Translations under genes and position numbers: made by a program | Notes under the pieces: generated by a model | Seen by the model: the letters and a program-made list of their open reading frames with translations, nothing else | Database searches by the model: none | Told to the model about the DNA's origin: nothing | In this document: positions 1-6,025 of the stretch, piece after piece | Position numbering within the stretch: position 1 is the first letter of the stretch | Layout: each line of letters starts with the position of its first letter | From: CAIWAH01 sp043755815 | GTDB lineage: Bacteria; Verrucomicrobiota; Verrucomicrobiia; Limisphaerales; UBA9464 | Assembly: GCA_043755815.1 (NCBI GenBank) | Contig: JAYUSF010000101.1 | Coordinates: 1 to 21,859, forward strand | DNA length: 21,859 nucleotides | Direction: 5' to 3'

Positions 1-686
1 CCATCATGGGCCGACAGTTGCGGCTTCGGCGTCCCATCCTTCCACGCCCATGTGTTGCGAAACAAAAGCTGCGGGAGGACGTGAATCGTCGCGTCCTCCG
101 GCCCACGGTTGTGGACCGTGACCTTCATCAGCAGGTCGTCCGGACCGGCCTTCGCGTATTCGACGACCACGTCCCAGTAGCGGTCATCATCGAAGATGCC
201 GGTGTCGAGCAGTTCAAACTCGGGCTGACGGTTGTCGCCTTTGCGCCGCGCGTTTTCCTCGACGAGCCACGCGTAGGGAAACTCCCGCTGCGGATACTTG
301 TAGAGCATCTTCAGCCACGAATGCGTCGGCGTGGCGTCGAGGTAGTAGTAAAGATCCTTCGCATCCTCGCCGTGATTGCCCTCGGAGTTGGTGAGGCCGA
401 AGAGGCGCTCTTTCAGAATCGGGTCCTTTCCGTTCCACAACGCGACTGAGAGGCACAGACGCGACTGCTCGTCGCTGATGCCGGCGAGACCGTCTTCGCC
501 CCAGCGATACGCCCGACTGCGCGCGTGGTCGTGCGGGAGATGCGCCCAGGCGTTGCCGTGCGGCGAATAGTCCTCGCGGACCGTGCCCCACTGGCGCTCG
601 GAGAGATACGGTCCCCAGAGACGCCACGGTTCGGTGCCGGTGTTGGCGGCGGCGAGGCGGAGGGATTCGGCGGTGGAATTGTTCAT
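1..686 (-). CDS. GH63-like (MGH1-type) glycoside hydrolase, N-terminal part
   Basis: The frame is open from an ATG at 686 to the window edge, giving 228 residues of a protein whose 3' part lies outside. It begins MNNSTAESLRLAAANTGTEP and continues with WRLWGPYLSERQWGTVREDY, then HGNAWAHLPHDHARSRAYRW, GEDGLAGISDEQ and LWNGKDPILKERLFGL. I recognise these as the N-terminal signature of the large bacterial glucosidase family related to GH63 (MGH1-like (alpha/alpha)6 domain). The catalytic acids should lie further in and cannot be checked. There is no signal peptide, so a cytoplasmic alpha-glucosidase acting on small glucosides is likely; the substrate is inferred, not seen. It lies 74 bases downstream of an SDR resembling glucose 1-dehydrogenase on the same strand, so the pair could release and then oxidise glucose, probably from the promoter at 1751-1778. 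Family assignment is firm, substrate is not. Confidence 0.85.
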   Translation of the reverse strand, partial: MNNSTAESLRLAAANTGTEPWRLWGPYLSERQWGTVREDYSPHGNAWAHLPHDHARSRAYRWGEDGLAGISDEQSRLCLSVALWNGKDPILKERLFGLTNSEGNHGEDAKDLYYYLDATPTHSWLKMLYKYPQREFPYAWLVEENARRKGDNRQPEFELLDTGIFDDDRYWDVVVEYAKAGPDDLLMKVTVHNRGPEDATIHVLPQLLFRNTWAWKDGTPKPQLSAHD

Positions 687-760
687 TTTGAGAGCGGCAC
701 TGGGCAACAGATTGAGTCGGTCTTAGTTCGTCCTTCGACATTCACACTCCGCACTTCGCT

Positions 761-1714
761 TCAGCCTCCCGTCTCGAAACCCGGATACAGCGTCATGCCG
801 CCGTCCACGAAGATGCTCGCACCGTGGATGTAGTCCGAATCGTCGCTCGCCAGCCACACGGCGGCACGGCCGATGTCGTCCGGCTCACCGATGCGCTTGT
901 AGGGAATCAGCCTCATCAGCTCGCGATAGGCCTCAGGCGTGCCCCAGGCTTCCATGTTTATGGGCGTGCGAACCGCGCCAGGGCAAACCGAGTTCACGCG
1001 GATGCGGTGGGGCGCGACTTCCTGCGCGATGCTCTTCATCATCAACATCACGCCGCCCTTGCTCGCGGCGTAATTCACATGGCCAGCCCACGGGATGACC
1101 TCGTGGACGCTGCTCATGCAAATGATTTTGCCGGCGGCGCAACTGACCTCCTTACGGATGCCGCGTCGCTTGAACTCGCGGATGGCTTCGCGCGAACAGA
1201 GGAATTGTCCGGTGAGATCCACGTCGAGGACGAACTGCCAGTCGGCCAACGTCATCTGGTCAATCGGCGCGTCCTTTTGGAGGCCGGCGTTGTTGACGAG
1301 GATGTCAATCGTGCCGAATTCCTGAATCATCTTCTTGAACATCGCCTGCACGTCGTCCTTCTTGGCGACGTTGGCGCGGTAGGCGAAGGCGTTGCCGCCG
1401 TGGCTGGTGATGTGTTCGACGACTTCCTCGGCGGCCTCGGGTCGCGAGACATAGTTCACGACGACATCCGCGCCGGCATAGGCGAGCGAAAGGGCGACGG
1501 CTTTGCCGATGCCGGAGTTCGCGCCGGTCACAAGCGCCTTCTGACCCTTGAGCACTTGGTTGACAGGACAAGCCGGCATCACGGCCTCGGGCAAGCCCTC
1601 CTCGCGAAGGTGGCCGTTCATCAGGTCGTGCATCTCGTCGGAGAGCGGGGCAGGCGTGCCGTTCATCGTCCTGCGGGACGGCGGCAACGTGGGAATCATC
1701 ATCTCGGTGGTCAT
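761..1714 (-). CDS. SDR family oxidoreductase, glucose 1-dehydrogenase-like
   Basis: A 317-residue classical short-chain dehydrogenase. The NAD(P)-binding motif TGANSGIG is at residues 63-70, NNAG at 141-144, the catalytic Ser at about 201-202 (MSSVHEV), and YxxxK as Tyr215/Lys219 (NYAASKGG). The SSVHEVIPWAGHVNYAASKG block is typical of glucose 1-dehydrogenases, which oxidise beta-D-glucose to gluconolactone. The start at 1714 (MTTEMMIPTL) was chosen because the frame extends upstream to 2350 only through sequence carrying a putative promoter and an opposing gene. Even so, about 52 residues precede the Rossmann strand, unlike the usual 260-residue SDR; internal ATGs at residues 5, 6 and 17 are alternative starts. 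The CDS starts 36 bases after the -10 part of a putative ECF promoter and is followed by the GH63-like gene. Sugar specificity is inferred. Confidence 0.9.
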   Translation of the reverse strand: MTTEMMIPTLPPSRRTMNGTPAPLSDEMHDLMNGHLREEGLPEAVMPACPVNQVLKGQKALVTGANSGIGKAVALSLAYAGADVVVNYVSRPEAAEEVVEHITSHGGNAFAYRANVAKKDDVQAMFKKMIQEFGTIDILVNNAGLQKDAPIDQMTLADWQFVLDVDLTGQFLCSREAIREFKRRGIRKEVSCAAGKIICMSSVHEVIPWAGHVNYAASKGGVMLMMKSIAQEVAPHRIRVNSVCPGAVRTPINMEAWGTPEAYRELMRLIPYKRIGEPDDIGRAAVWLASDDSDYIHGASIFVDGGMTLYPGFETGG

Positions 1715-1750
1715 GTTCGTGGCTGGTTGAAATTGTTTTGTTCGAAGGCT

Positions 1751-1778
1751 GGGTCGGGAGGAGGGAGGATTCCTTACA
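1751..1778 (-). promoter_or_regulatory. Putative ECF sigma promoter (copy 1), upstream of the SDR gene
   Basis: On the minus strand TGTAAGGA is followed after exactly 14 bases by CGACCC. Four other copies in the window share the motif and spacing. It lies 36 bases before the SDR ATG at 1714 and points at that gene. Assignment to the neighbouring sigma factor is inference from proximity, orientation and conserved spacing. Confidence 0.65.
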
Positions 1779-1844
1779 ACTGCTGGCGTGAAATCGGCGG
1801 AGAAACCCTTCTGCATGTCGGTCGGAAGATTCCTGGCCACGCCG

Positions 1845-1872
1845 TGTAAGGATTTCCACGCTGTCCCGACCC
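1845..1872 (+). promoter_or_regulatory. Putative ECF sigma promoter (copy 2), upstream of the anti-sigma/sigma operon
   Basis: TGTAAGGA, 14 bases, CGACCC, ending 43 bases before the ATG of the first anti-sigma gene at 1916. It diverges from copy 1, with 66 bases between the two -35 elements. Position in front of the sigma operon would give positive autoregulation, which is common for ECF sigma factors. Confidence 0.65.
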
Positions 1873-1915
1873 AGTGTCGGAGGCATCGGGCTTGTCGCCG
1901 GCTGCCTCCCGATGA

Positions 1916-2284
1916 ATGACACCAGAAAAAATCCGAGCGAGAGGACCGCTCGCCGCGCTGCGAGCCACGCTCCTGCCCACCTGCCGGGAGATGAGTCGGC
2001 ACACGTCCCGCGCGCTCGACGCGCCGCTGCCCTTCTTTCAGCGGCTCGGCGTCGGCCTGCATCTGGTCTTCTGCCGATTCTGTCGCCGTTATCGGAGGCA
2101 GCTTCGCTGGCTGCGCGTCATCGCCCGTGAACCCGTCGCCGTGCCGGTGCGGTGCCTTTCCGATTCCGGACGCAGCCGTTTGAAACAGTCCCTGCGCGGA
2201 AAGCTTTCGTCCGAGCCCGCAGGGGCCTGTGATTCCACATCCACCAGCCATCCGCATGAGCCCGGTCACAACCATCACTGCTGA
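1916..2284 (+). CDS. Zinc-finger anti-sigma factor (ZAS type), upstream copy
   Basis: A 122-residue protein with the zinc-binding pattern of ZAS anti-sigma factors: Cys23 (PTCREMSRH), then His49-x3-Cys53-x2-Cys56 in GLHLVFCRFCRRYRRQ. Such proteins bind an ECF sigma factor in the cytoplasm and release it on a redox or metal signal. The very basic helix after the CxxC and the SxxGRSRLKQSL segment near residue 90 fit soluble single-domain members. No transmembrane segment is seen. The start at 1916 is the first ATG in frame after the putative ECF promoter; an overlapping ATG at 1912 opens a different frame without the motif. The gene overlaps the proposed sigma start at 2256 by 29 bases. All four zinc ligands sit at the same residue numbers as in the second anti-sigma gene at 2930. 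Confidence 0.8.
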   Translation: MTPEKIRARGPLAALRATLLPTCREMSRHTSRALDAPLPFFQRLGVGLHLVFCRFCRRYRRQLRWLRVIAREPVAVPVRCLSDSGRSRLKQSLRGKLSSEPAGACDSTSTSHPHEPGHNHHC

Positions 2285-2933
2285 CAACTCCCCGCCCGCG
2301 GCGGACACTTCCGCAGCGGCGAACCCGCCCCGCATGGACTCCACGCACAATCTCGACCCGGAACGCTGGGTGGACGAGCACGGCGACTACCTTTTCCACT
2401 ACGCGCTCTCGCGGTTGCGCGACCCCGGCCGCGCCGAGGATTTCGTGCAGGACGCCCTGCTGGCCGCGCTCCGCGGCGCCGACCGTTACCAAGGCCGCTC
2501 CTGTGAGCGCACCTGGCTCACCGGCATCCTCAAGAACAAGCTGCTCGACCACTTCCGCAAGGCCGGCCGCGAGACCAACTTCACGGACCTGGAGTTCTAC
2601 GCCGACGAGGAGGACAAGACCTTCGAGAACCAGGCGTTCCCCGACCACTGGAACAACGCCAGCGCGCCGAGCGAATGGGACGAAGCCGGTGCGGCGCTCG
2701 ACCGCGAGGAGTTCTGGCGCGTGTTCCAACACTGCTCCAGCAAGCTGCCCGAGCGCGTCGCCCGCGTGTTCCTGCTGCGCGAGGTGGACGACATGCCGAG
2801 CGAGGAGATCTGCGCGACCTTGAACATCTCGCCGAACAACCTCTGGGTCATGCTCCACCGCGCCCGGCTCGCCTTGCGCCAATGTCTGGAGACGAACTGG
2901 TTCGGAACCGACCGCGAGGAGGGCGAGGCATGA
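2256..2933 (+). CDS. ECF-type RNA polymerase sigma factor
   Basis: A 225-residue sigma-70 family protein with only the sigma2 and sigma4 domains. Region 2 is LSRLRDPGRAEDFVQDALLA through ERTWLTGILKNKLLDHFRKA (the core RNA polymerase and -10 binding part). A Trp-containing linker (DHWNNASAPSEWDE) leads to region 4, CSSKLPERVARVFLLREVDD through EEICATLNISPNNLWVMLHR (the helix-turn-helix that reads the -35). The linker and the ending LRQCLETNWF resemble the family catalogued as TIGR02943; that match is from memory. Start choice: ATG at 2256 gives a Pro/Ala-rich leader of 26 residues, while ATG at 2334 (MDSTHNLDPERW) gives 199 residues, closer to the family norm; a GTG at 2229 also exists. None has a clear ribosome binding site. 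The stop overlaps the next gene as ATGA, implying translational coupling. Confidence 0.93.
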   Translation: MSPVTTITADNSPPAADTSAAANPPRMDSTHNLDPERWVDEHGDYLFHYALSRLRDPGRAEDFVQDALLAALRGADRYQGRSCERTWLTGILKNKLLDHFRKAGRETNFTDLEFYADEEDKTFENQAFPDHWNNASAPSEWDEAGAALDREEFWRVFQHCSSKLPERVARVFLLREVDDMPSEEICATLNISPNNLWVMLHRARLALRQCLETNWFGTDREEGEA

Positions 2934-3244
2934 AGCCGCTCCTGAAATGGCTGCGCTGGCGCTGGGTTCTCGTGCTCGCCGCGCTCACGCCGCCCTGCCG
3001 CCAATTCGCCCGCCTCGCCTCGCGCGGCAACGAACAGCCCCTTGGTCCGTGGACGCGCCTGCGCATCCGTGTGCATCTGAAGATCTGCGACGCCTGCGAA
3101 CGTTATCTCCGCCAGCTCGATGTGCTGCACGAGGCGGCCGGCCAGCTCGGCGAGCGGATCCCCGAGCGCGGTCATAGCGCGCGCCTCGCCGCCGAAGCGA
3201 AGGAGCGGCTAAAGGCGCGGCTGCGGTGTGAGCGGGTCGGCTGA
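2930..3244 (+). CDS. Zinc-finger anti-sigma factor (ZAS type), downstream copy
   Basis: A 104-residue protein starting at an ATG that overlaps the sigma stop codon (ATGA). It has Cys23 (TPPCRQFARL) and His49-x3-Cys53-x2-Cys56 in RVHLKICDACERYLRQ, the same residue numbers as the upstream anti-sigma protein, so the two are clear paralogues that have diverged elsewhere. The C-terminus (HSARLAAEAKERLKARL) matches the usual short amphipathic tail. The N-terminal stretch of residues 4-19 is rich in Leu/Trp/Val and could associate with membrane, but it is short and interrupted by Arg. The longer open frame beginning at 2675 lies inside the sigma gene and was rejected. It probably holds the sigma factor inactive in the cytoplasm. 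Confidence 0.82.
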   Translation: MKPLLKWLRWRWVLVLAALTPPCRQFARLASRGNEQPLGPWTRLRIRVHLKICDACERYLRQLDVLHEAAGQLGERIPERGHSARLAAEAKERLKARLRCERVG

Positions 3245-3262
3245 CGGGGGGCGCGGCGGAGG

Positions 3263-4018
3263 CTATTTCCCGGCCCAACCACCCACGGCCTGCACCGGGG
3301 CTTGTTCGCCATGTGGCGAAACCCACGCGGCCAAGGCCAGCCGCTCCGAATCACGTTCGTCGGGACGAGGCAGTGAGACCGTGGCGGCAAACTCACGACC
3401 GTTGTTCTTCAACCTCGTGACGACTGTCCGCAACACGACGAAGTTGTGCCTCAGCTTGCGACCGGCGTTTTCGCCGCGACGGACATCGCTGACGAGGTTG
3501 CTGCCAAGCCAGACCACTGTCGCATCGAATTCACCGCCGCTGCCTGACGACGGACTGAACGTCACGGTGAACTGGTTTGTGCCGGAGCCTTTCACTTCAA
3601 GGACACCGGCGTCGGCCTTCGCCGCTTTGGCGAAGTCCACCGTGCGGTTCCACCCGCGCCATTCCGCGCCGTTCAGCACGAAGCCCGGCGTGTAGATGCT
3701 CAGGCTGTGCCACACGACGGAGTAGTGCTCCTGCCGCTGTGTGTTTGCCTTGGACGCGAAGCGGTCGGGCCAGCCGAGGCCATCCCAGTAATCCACATGC
3801 CAGACGACCGGCACGAAGTCGCGCCACGGCTCCGGCTTGTCAGCAAAGCCGCCCAGCCACTTCTCCGCCGGCGGACAACTGCTACAGCCCTCGCTCGTGA
3901 ACAGTTCGACCAGCGCCGTCTGCCGCGGGCCGCTGCGGAGAGCGAGGGCGGTTTCCTCGGCCGCCAGCAGGGGCGTGGCGAACGAGGTCAGCAGCAGGAG
4001 CGAAGCGGTCTTGTTCAT
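3263..4018 (-). CDS. DUF1223 family secreted thioredoxin-fold protein
   Basis: A 251-residue protein with a signal peptide (MNKTASLLLLTSFATPLLAA, cleavage near residue 20). The DUF1223 hallmark follows: VELFTSEGCSSCPPAEKWLG with Cys45-x2-Cys48, then VVWHVDYWDGLGWPDRFASK, and YTPGFVLNGAEWRGW, where the Pro corresponds to the cis-Pro side of a thioredoxin fold. Members are exported or periplasmic and presumed redox-active; no reaction is established for the family that I know of. The start at 4018 was preferred over an upstream TTG at 4039, which lies inside the promoter motif. The gene converges on the second anti-sigma gene (18-base gap) and diverges from the CoaB-like gene. Its putative promoter ends only 7 bases before the ATG. 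Confidence 0.88.
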   Translation of the reverse strand: MNKTASLLLLTSFATPLLAAEETALALRSGPRQTALVELFTSEGCSSCPPAEKWLGGFADKPEPWRDFVPVVWHVDYWDGLGWPDRFASKANTQRQEHYSVVWHSLSIYTPGFVLNGAEWRGWNRTVDFAKAAKADAGVLEVKGSGTNQFTVTFSPSSGSGGEFDATVVWLGSNLVSDVRRGENAGRKLRHNFVVLRTVVTRLKNNGREFAATVSLPRPDERDSERLALAAWVSPHGEQAPVQAVGGWAGK

Positions 4019-4025
4019 GGACGGA

Positions 4026-4053
4026 AGGTCGGTCGGCAAAGGGGGTCCTTACA
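4026..4053 (-). promoter_or_regulatory. Putative ECF sigma promoter (copy 4), upstream of the DUF1223 gene
   Basis: Minus strand TGTAAGGA, 14 bases, CGACCT, with the same spacing as the other copies and one base off in the -10 part. The motif ends 7 bases before the ATG at 4018, so transcription would begin at or next to the start codon and the mRNA would be leaderless or nearly so. Confidence 0.6.
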
Positions 4054-4079
4054 CCAGTCCGCGTCGCTTGGCGAATTTC

Positions 4080-4107
4080 TGTAAGGCCAAGGCAGCAGCC
4101 GCGACGC
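4080..4107 (+). promoter_or_regulatory. Putative ECF sigma promoter (copy 5), upstream of the CoaB-like gene
   Basis: TGTAAGGC, 14 bases, CGACGC: two mismatches to the best copies but the same spacing, divergent from copy 4 in the same 98-base gap. It ends 9 bases before the ATG at 4117, again predicting a leaderless or nearly leaderless transcript. This is the weakest of the five copies by sequence. Confidence 0.5.
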
Positions 4108-4116
4108 ACCTGCCGT

Positions 4117-4893
4117 ATGCGTCTCCTCCTCACTTTTGGCCCCGCCTGGGAACCGCTTGATGGCGCGCGCCGCCTCACGAACATGTCCACCGGCCGGCTT
4201 GGTGTGCAGCTCGCCAACGCCTTTGTCGCCGCCGGCTGGGAAGTCCACTGCTTGCGTGGCGAGGGCGCGACTTTTGCCGGTCCGCTACAAACGCACGAAG
4301 TCGAGACGTTCACCACGAACGACGACCTCGCCGACAGACTGGAGCGCATCAGCCGCCTGCGCCGGGTGGACGCCGTCTTCCACGCCGCCGCGCTCTGCGA
4401 CTACCGCATCGCCCGCGTGACCAACGCCACCGGTGACGATGTGCGCTCCGCCAAAATCGCCACGCGCGACGGACGCCTACTGCTCGAACTCGAACCAGCC
4501 GCGAAAGTTCTGCCGCAACTGCGCGGCTGGTTTCCGCACGCCCGTATCGTCGGCTGGAAATACGAGCTGGCCGGCACGCGTGAAGACGCGTTTGACAAGG
4601 CGTGGCGGCAGCTTCGCGACTGCGGCACCGACGCCTGCATCCTCAACGGCGCGGCCTACGGCGGCGGCTTTGCGCTGTGCCGGCCCGACGACCTGGTGAA
4701 GCACGGTTCCGGCTCAAGCCAGCTTGCGCACTCGCTGCAAAGCTGGCTCGCCGCCGAGACGCCCGCCGCGACGAAATCCTCGGAACACTGCCGTCAGCTC
4801 CTTCGGTTGCCCAATCTGAGCCGTCGTCGCGCCCGCCTTGAACATGCCATTCATGATGCCTGGCTTCCGATGGACGCCTGCGTCGCCGCCTGA
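4117..4893 (+). CDS. CoaB-like (phosphopantothenate-cysteine ligase domain) protein
   Basis: A 258-residue protein matching the DFP/CoaB fold (DNA/pantothenate metabolism flavoprotein C-terminal domain). Visible parts are the N-terminal nucleotide-binding strand and loop MRLLLTFGPAWEPLDGARRL with TNMSTGRLG at 21-29, HAAALCDYR at 89-97 (NAAVADYRP in typical CoaB), SAKI at 111-114 followed by LLLELEPAAKVLPQL, and VGWKYEL plus ACILNG later. The CoaC decarboxylase domain is absent, so it is not the usual bifunctional CoaBC. Housekeeping CoaB activity is possible, but altered motifs and the redox-stress context suggest a specialised paralogue. About 45 residues after W210 form a Cys/Arg-rich tail I do not recognise. 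Redoxin and DoxX genes follow on the same strand. Confidence 0.78.
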   Translation: MRLLLTFGPAWEPLDGARRLTNMSTGRLGVQLANAFVAAGWEVHCLRGEGATFAGPLQTHEVETFTTNDDLADRLERISRLRRVDAVFHAAALCDYRIARVTNATGDDVRSAKIATRDGRLLLELEPAAKVLPQLRGWFPHARIVGWKYELAGTREDAFDKAWRQLRDCGTDACILNGAAYGGGFALCRPDDLVKHGSGSSQLAHSLQSWLAAETPAATKSSEHCRQLLRLPNLSRRRARLEHAIHDAWLPMDACVAA

Positions 4894-4919
4894 ATCTCCC
4901 GGCCCCAATCCACCTTCAC

Positions 4920-5492
4920 ATGACGAAACTCATCATCATCGCCCGCCGCCTGGTCGCGGCGGGCCTGCTCACCGCAACGCTCGCGCTCGCCGCGCCGCCC
5001 GCTGACTTCACCGTCGAGGCGCCCTCGGACGGGACCAAGTTCCGCCTCGCCGACGCGAAGGGAAAATTCGTCGCGCTCCATTTCCTCCTGAAGACGGAGT
5101 GTCCCATCTGCCTGCGTCACACCCGCGACTACGCGAAGAAGGCCGCGTCGCAGCCCGACCTCGTGCAGGTTTTCCTCAAGCCGGACAGCGCGGAGGACAT
5201 CAAGGGCTGGAGCGCGCAGCTCGGCGACGAGACGGTCAAGCAACTCACCATCTACCGCGACGCGGACGCGTCGTTGGCGAAAGCGTTCAAGATTCCCGAT
5301 GGCTACCACTTTCACGGCGAGGTGGTGCATTTCCCCGCGCTGGTGTTGCTCGACCCGGCAGGCAAGGAGGTCTTCCGTTACGTTGGCAAGGACAACACCG
5401 ACCGCTTCGGTTTCGAGCAGCTTGCGGCCAAGCTCGCCGAGCTGAAGAAGGCCGGCGACGGAACCGCCAAACCCGCCACTGACGCCAAGTAG
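4920..5492 (+). CDS. Exported redoxin (AhpC/TSA or thioredoxin-like) protein
   Basis: A 190-residue protein with a signal peptide or lipid-anchor-free leader (IARRLVAAGLLTATLALAAP, cleavage near residue 25) and a thioredoxin-fold body. Key parts are FTVEAPSDGTKFRLADAKGK, a strand VALHFLLKTECPICLRH with Cys61-x2-Cys64, FHGEVVHFPALVLLDPAGKE with the cis-Pro segment, and VFRYVGKDNTDRFGF. This fits a periplasmic peroxiredoxin- or thiol-disulfide-type protein; the exact reductant and substrate cannot be told. It starts 27 bases after the CoaB-like gene with no Shine-Dalgarno sequence and no promoter of its own seen, and it is followed after 3 bases by a DoxX gene, so the three are probably one transcription unit. 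Confidence 0.87.
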   Translation: MTKLIIIARRLVAAGLLTATLALAAPPADFTVEAPSDGTKFRLADAKGKFVALHFLLKTECPICLRHTRDYAKKAASQPDLVQVFLKPDSAEDIKGWSAQLGDETVKQLTIYRDADASLAKAFKIPDGYHFHGEVVHFPALVLLDPAGKEVFRYVGKDNTDRFGFEQLAAKLAELKKAGDGTAKPATDAK

Positions 5493-5495
5493 CCC

Positions 5496-5912
5496 ATGAA
5501 GACCTGCAAACTGCATCGCGCCGTGTCCTGGCTCTTCCAAATCGTCGCCGCCGTGATTCTGGCGCAGACGCTGTTCTTCAAGTTCAGCGGCGCGGAGGAA
5601 TCGAAGTTCATCTTCACCACGCTCGGCGTCGAGCCATGGGGGCGCGTCGCCACCGGCCTGCTGGAACTGGTCGCTGTCGTGCTGCTGCTCACTCCGCGAC
5701 TCGCGGTCTTCGGCGGGCTGTTCGCGATGGGGCTGATGGCCGGCGCGATTCTTGGCCATCTGACCAAACTCGGTCTCGTGGTGAAGGACGACGGCGGACT
5801 CCTCTTCGGACTGGCCGTCACTGTCTTCGTCGCCGCCGCGCTGGTCGTCTGGCTGCGGCGGTTTCAGTTGCCTTACGTCGGCGCAGTGTTGGCCGGGGAA
5901 TGCCGCGTCTGA
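5496..5912 (+). CDS. DoxX family membrane protein
   Basis: A 138-residue protein with four predicted membrane helices, at about residues 9-28, 46-64, 70-88 and 102-120. It has the DoxX-like features ILAQTLFFKFSG at the first helix, LGVEPWGRVATGLLELVAVV in the second and a Gly-rich third helix. DoxX/DoxD-type proteins sit in the inner membrane and are repeatedly found next to thiol redox proteins; in mycobacteria a DoxX protein takes part in a membrane oxidoreductase complex. The 3-base spacing from the redoxin supports functional pairing with it, for example supplying or sensing membrane-derived electrons, which is inference. Confidence 0.85.
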   Translation: MKTCKLHRAVSWLFQIVAAVILAQTLFFKFSGAEESKFIFTTLGVEPWGRVATGLLELVAVVLLLTPRLAVFGGLFAMGLMAGAILGHLTKLGLVVKDDGGLLFGLAVTVFVAAALVVWLRRFQLPYVGAVLAGECRV

Positions 5913-5962
5913 ACCGGCTCCTTCAGTGGCAATCACCCCGGTTAGCCGGGCCGAATCATTTT

Positions 5963-5990
5963 CGTAAGGAATCTCAACACTGTCCGACCC
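5963..5990 (+). promoter_or_regulatory. Putative ECF sigma promoter (copy 3), upstream of the DinB-like gene
   Basis: CGTAAGGA, 14 bases, CGACCC, ending 35 bases before the ATG at 6026. The 14-base spacer resembles that of copy 2 (both contain CTGTC just before the -10 part). It lies in the only sizeable gap (113 bases) between the DoxX and DinB-like genes. Confidence 0.62.
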
Positions 5991-6025
5991 AACCGCGTGC
6001 CGACCGCATCCATTTCCTTCACGCC

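Noticed and set aside
687..760. A possible sixth sigma-motif copy before the GH63-like gene
   Set aside because: An AAGGA and a CGACTC occur on the minus strand, but the spacer is about 11 instead of 14 bases and the TGT part is missing.
761..2350. The 529-residue minus frame containing the SDR
   Set aside because: The part above 1714 runs through a putative divergent promoter region and the opposing anti-sigma gene; its sequence is compositionally like antisense GC-rich DNA and has no family resemblance.
4851..5936. A 361-codon minus frame opposite redoxin and DoxX
   Set aside because: It spans two real genes and the junction between them; Glu/Arg/Gln-rich shadow composition.
5937..5950. 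CCCGG-TTAG-CCGGG hairpin after DoxX
   Set aside because: Only 5 bp of stem and no T-run directly after it; too weak to call a terminator.
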